From Cryomorphaceae bacterium (GTDB taxonomy: Bacteria; Bacteroidota; Bacteroidia; Flavobacteriales; Schleiferiaceae): DNA of 8,202 bases. The notes under the pieces are model-generated. The model ran no database searches, was not told the origin of the DNA, and saw nothing but the letters and a program-made list of their open reading frames with translations. Position numbers and translations under genes: made by a program. The DNA lies in the NCBI GenBank assembly GCA_003445735.1, contig DMCR01000104.1:1-8202 (forward strand). Reading direction: 5' to 3'. Positions 5,365 to 8,202 of the stretch are shown here, piece by piece. Position 1 is the stretch's first letter. Each line of letters begins with the position of its first letter.

Positions 5365-8196
5365 ATGGGCCAAGAAACCCCGGATTACGATAGAAAACTT
5401 TTTTTGCTCGATGCCTATGCATTGATCTTTCGTGCCTACTTCGCTTTTGCGAAAAACCCACGCATTACTTCCGGCGGTATGGATACGAGCGCCATCTATG
5501 GGTTTACCATGGCATTGCTGGATTTGTTATCCAAGGAAAATCCAACGCATATTGCCGTATGTTTCGATCTTCCGCAGCCCACGGAGCGCCATGAAATGTT
5601 CCCTGAATACAAGGCGAACCGCGATGCCACACCCGAGGCAATCAAGATTGCGGTACCCTACATTTATAAAATTCTCGAAGCCTTCAATATTCCAGCCCTC
5701 GGCGTGCCAGGCTTTGAGGCGGACGATGTCATAGGAACCCTAGCGAAAAAAGCCGAGCAAGAAGGTTTTACGACCTACATGATGACTCCGGATAAGGACT
5801 TTGGTCAGCTTGTAAGCCCGAACATTTATATGTATCGTCCGGGTCGCGGCGGAAACCCTCCAGAGGTTTGGGGTGAGGCTGAGGTTTGTGAAAAATTTGG
5901 ATTAGACCGTGTCGAGCAAGTCATCGACTACCTCGGGATGATGGGTGATAGCGTCGATAATATTCCCGGTTTACCGGGTGTGGGTGCCAAGACTGCTCAA
6001 AAGCTTTTAGCTCAGTACGGCTCGTTAGAGGAGACGCTTGCGCATTCGGATGAGATCAAAGGAAAGCTGGGCGAAAAGATTCGTGATAATGCGGAGCTTG
6101 GGGTGCTTTCGAAGAAATTGGCCCGTATCATTACTGATGTGCCTATAGATTTTTCTACGGATACCTTGGTTCGTGATCCTTGGGACCAAGAGGCCTTATT
6201 GGGTATTTTTGAGGAGCTTGAATTCCGCACGTTGGGGCGTCGTTTAGGGCTGACTCAAACCAAGGCCAGTGCCCTGGCAGAAGCGAAGCCGGTGAGTACG
6301 AAAGTTAGTTTGAGTTCCAACGACCAGATGAGTTTATTTGGCGGCGACGATACTCCGACTGAGGCTGCGACTGCTGGTATTTCTACCAGAGAAAGTGTAG
6401 CGACTACGACACATTTGTACCAGATGGTGGAAACGGCGGTGGAAGCACGCCAATTGGCCCAAATTTTGGCCCAACAACCCAGCGTGGCTTTCGATACAGA
6501 GACTACCTCCCTAGATACCCTTGATGCGGAGTTAGTGGGGATGAGTTTCTCTCCAGCGAAAGGCAAGGCCTATTATGTGCCAGTACCTTTGGATCGTGCT
6601 GCGGCACAGGAAATGGTCGATGCGTTTACACCGTTTTGGGCGAGTTCGGGCGAAAAAATTGGACAAAACATCAAATACGATATCAGTGTCTTGATGAACT
6701 ATGGCGTGGAGCTTAAAGGCCAGCTGTTCGACACAATGATTGCGCATTATTTGATTCAGCCAGATATGCGCCACAATATGGATATCTTGGCGGAAACCTA
6801 TTTGAACTATCAGTGTATTTCTATTGAATCGCTGATCGGTAAGGGCAGGAATCAGAAGAACATGCGCGATTTATCACCGGATGAGATTTTGGATTATGCG
6901 GCCGAGGATGCGGATATTACCTACCAATTAAAAGAGATTTTCGAACCCAAACTCGTAGAGACGGGGGTTGATAAGGTGTTCCGTAATATCGAAATGCCCT
7001 TGGTGCCGGTTTTGGCGCGGATGGAGCGCGAGGGAATTCGCGTAGATGTCGGGGCGCTACACTCCTACAGTGGCGAGCTGGGAGAGGTTATCGTGCGATT
7101 GGAAGAAGATATCGTCGAGTTGGCAGGGCGTCCGTTCAATGTGGGTTCTCCGCGGCAATTAGGCCAGGTGCTCTTTGAAGACCTAAAACTTTCTGATAAA
7201 CCAAAGAAGACGAAGACTGGGCAATATGCGACGTCCGAGGCCATTCTTGAAGGCTTGAAGAAAAGCCATCCTATTATCAATAAGATTTTAGATTTCCGTG
7301 AGCTGAAGAAACTTAAGAGCACGTATGTGGATGCCCTGCCGGAATTGGTGCACGGGAAGACCGGGCGTATTCACACGAGCTTTAACCAGACGGTTGCAGC
7401 CACAGGTCGATTGAGCTCTACGAACCCAAACTTGCAGAACATCCCTATTCGCACAGAAAATGGCCGTAAGGTACGTGCGATGTTTACTCCGGGAGATGAG
7501 GAACGTATTTTACTTGCTGCGGATTACAGCCAGATCGAATTGCGCGTCATTGCAGCGTTGGCGAAGGATGAGGCGATGATTGCGGCGTTTCAAGCTGGGG
7601 AAGATATTCACCGTGCTACTGCGGCGAAGGTCTTTGAAGTTGCGCCCGAGGAGGTGACGCGCGAGCAGCGCTCGAATGCCAAGACGGTGAACTTCGGTAT
7701 CGTCTATGGGGTCAGTGCTTTCGGATTGAGTCAGCAGACGGATATGAGCCGTAAAGAGGCGAAGGCCGCAATTGATGGGTACTTCCGTACCTATCCAGGC
7801 ATCAAGAAATACATGGACGATCAGATTTCTTTTGCTCGCGATCACGGGTATGTGGAGACCATCACTGGTCGTCGCCGTTACTTAAAAGATATCGAGAGCC
7901 GCAATGCTGTGGTTCGTGGTCACAGTGAGCGAAATGCAGTCAATGCACCTATTCAGGGGTCAGCAGCGGATATTATCAAGCTGGCGATGATTGAGGTGGA
8001 TCGGGCGATACGTGCGGCCAATATGAAATCTAAGATGTTGTTGCAGGTGCATGATGAATTGGTTTTCGATGTCTACAAGGACGAGCTCGAGGAGCTGAAG
8101 GCGCTGGTGGTGAAGAAGATGGAAGCCGCCGTGTCATTGGAGGTACCTATGGTTGCTGAGGTGGGTACAGGGTCTAATTGGCTTGAGGCACACTAA
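5365..8196 (+). CDS. polA: DNA polymerase I, complete three-domain form
   Basis: A 943-residue repair and Okazaki-fragment-processing polymerase. Residues about 10-300 form the 5'-3' exonuclease/flap nuclease (LLDAY with Asp16, FEADDV at 117-122, TPDKDFG at 141-147, GDSVDNIPG at 194-202 with the helix-hairpin-helix that follows). Residues about 355-540 form the 3'-5' proofreading domain with all catalytic residues kept: D377-T-E379, N435...D439, and Y511...D515. Residues about 570-943 are the polymerase: motif A with Asp720 (DYSQIELR), motif B R769...K773...F777..Y781, motif C H896-D897-E898. Phe777 is the Klenow Phe762 position, the usual form in most bacteria. The linker between the two nuclease domains holds QMSLF (321-325), a good sliding-clamp binding motif. 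Length is close to the usual 920-950 residues. ATG 5365 is favoured because the nuclease domain begins a few residues later. The gene is richer in G and C than the carotenoid genes and has no visible operon partner. Confidence 0.98.
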   Translation: MGQETPDYDRKLFLLDAYALIFRAYFAFAKNPRITSGGMDTSAIYGFTMALLDLLSKENPTHIAVCFDLPQPTERHEMFPEYKANRDATPEAIKIAVPYIYKILEAFNIPALGVPGFEADDVIGTLAKKAEQEGFTTYMMTPDKDFGQLVSPNIYMYRPGRGGNPPEVWGEAEVCEKFGLDRVEQVIDYLGMMGDSVDNIPGLPGVGAKTAQKLLAQYGSLEETLAHSDEIKGKLGEKIRDNAELGVLSKKLARIITDVPIDFSTDTLVRDPWDQEALLGIFEELEFRTLGRRLGLTQTKASALAEAKPVSTKVSLSSNDQMSLFGGDDTPTEAATAGISTRESVATTTHLYQMVETAVEARQLAQILAQQPSVAFDTETTSLDTLDAELVGMSFSPAKGKAYYVPVPLDRAAAQEMVDAFTPFWASSGEKIGQNIKYDISVLMNYGVELKGQLFDTMIAHYLIQPDMRHNMDILAETYLNYQCISIESLIGKGRNQKNMRDLSPDEILDYAAEDADITYQLKEIFEPKLVETGVDKVFRNIEMPLVPVLARMEREGIRVDVGALHSYSGELGEVIVRLEEDIVELAGRPFNVGSPRQLGQVLFEDLKLSDKPKKTKTGQYATSEAILEGLKKSHPIINKILDFRELKKLKSTYVDALPELVHGKTGRIHTSFNQTVAATGRLSSTNPNLQNIPIRTENGRKVRAMFTPGDEERILLAADYSQIELRVIAALAKDEAMIAAFQAGEDIHRATAAKVFEVAPEEVTREQRSNAKTVNFGIVYGVSAFGLSQQTDMSRKEAKAAIDGYFRTYPGIKKYMDDQISFARDHGYVETITGRRRYLKDIESRNAVVRGHSERNAVNAPIQGSAADIIKLAMIEVDRAIRAANMKSKMLLQVHDELVFDVYKDELEELKALVVKKMEAAVSLEVPMVAEVGTGSNWLEAH

Positions 8197-8202
8197 AATT
8201 TT

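Noticed and set aside
2314..7845. Numerous open frames of 64-118 codons on the opposite strand or in other frames inside the five long genes.
   Set aside because: They lie wholly within well-supported coding regions, show no recognisable motif and lack their own start signals.

Overview
This window looks like chromosomal DNA of a marine, proteorhodopsin-bearing member of the Bacteroidota, probably Flavobacteriales. The evidence is a Bacteroidota-type proteorhodopsin with methionine at the spectral-tuning site, an M61 peptidase with the 'FEPAGTN' block that I associate with Bacteroidota homologues, start sites without Shine-Dalgarno sequences, and promoter boxes resembling the phylum's TTG/TAnnTTTG type. 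The family assignments rest on motifs read by eye. No database search was made, and the taxonomic placement is an inference.

Layout. Positions 1-938 (minus) hold the N-terminal part of a secreted M61-family peptidase that runs off the left edge. Positions 1092-1826 (minus) encode a proteorhodopsin, closed by a strong hairpin terminator at about 1034-1069. A 208-bp AT-rich divergent region (1827-2034) carries several palindromes and repeats. It separates the rhodopsin from 2035-4017 (plus), a single 660-residue reading frame that joins a CrtY-type lycopene beta-cyclase to a Brp/Blh-type beta-carotene 15,15'-dioxygenase. This gene meets the next one, a membrane-anchored metallophosphoesterase (4014-5237, minus), tail to tail, and their stop codons share the four bases TTAA. 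A 127-bp gap follows, then a complete DNA polymerase I (5365-8196, plus) with all three domains and their catalytic motifs.

How the genes work together. The rhodopsin and the fusion gene form a compact light-energy module. The fusion protein should turn lycopene into beta-carotene and cleave it to retinal, and retinal binds Lys225 of the rhodopsin, which has the DTE residues of an outward proton pump. Phytoene synthase, phytoene desaturase and GGPP synthase are not in the window, so lycopene must be made from genes elsewhere. The peptidase, phosphoesterase and polymerase look like ordinary neighbours with no clear link to phototrophy.

The most notable points are the CrtY-Blh fusion and a glycine in helix 5 of the rhodopsin at the position that opens the carotenoid-antenna window in xanthorhodopsin-like pumps. 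The divergent control region is also notable: a perfect 12-bp palindrome sits on the predicted -33 box of the rhodopsin promoter, and a 4-codon leader frame overlaps the start codon of the fusion gene.
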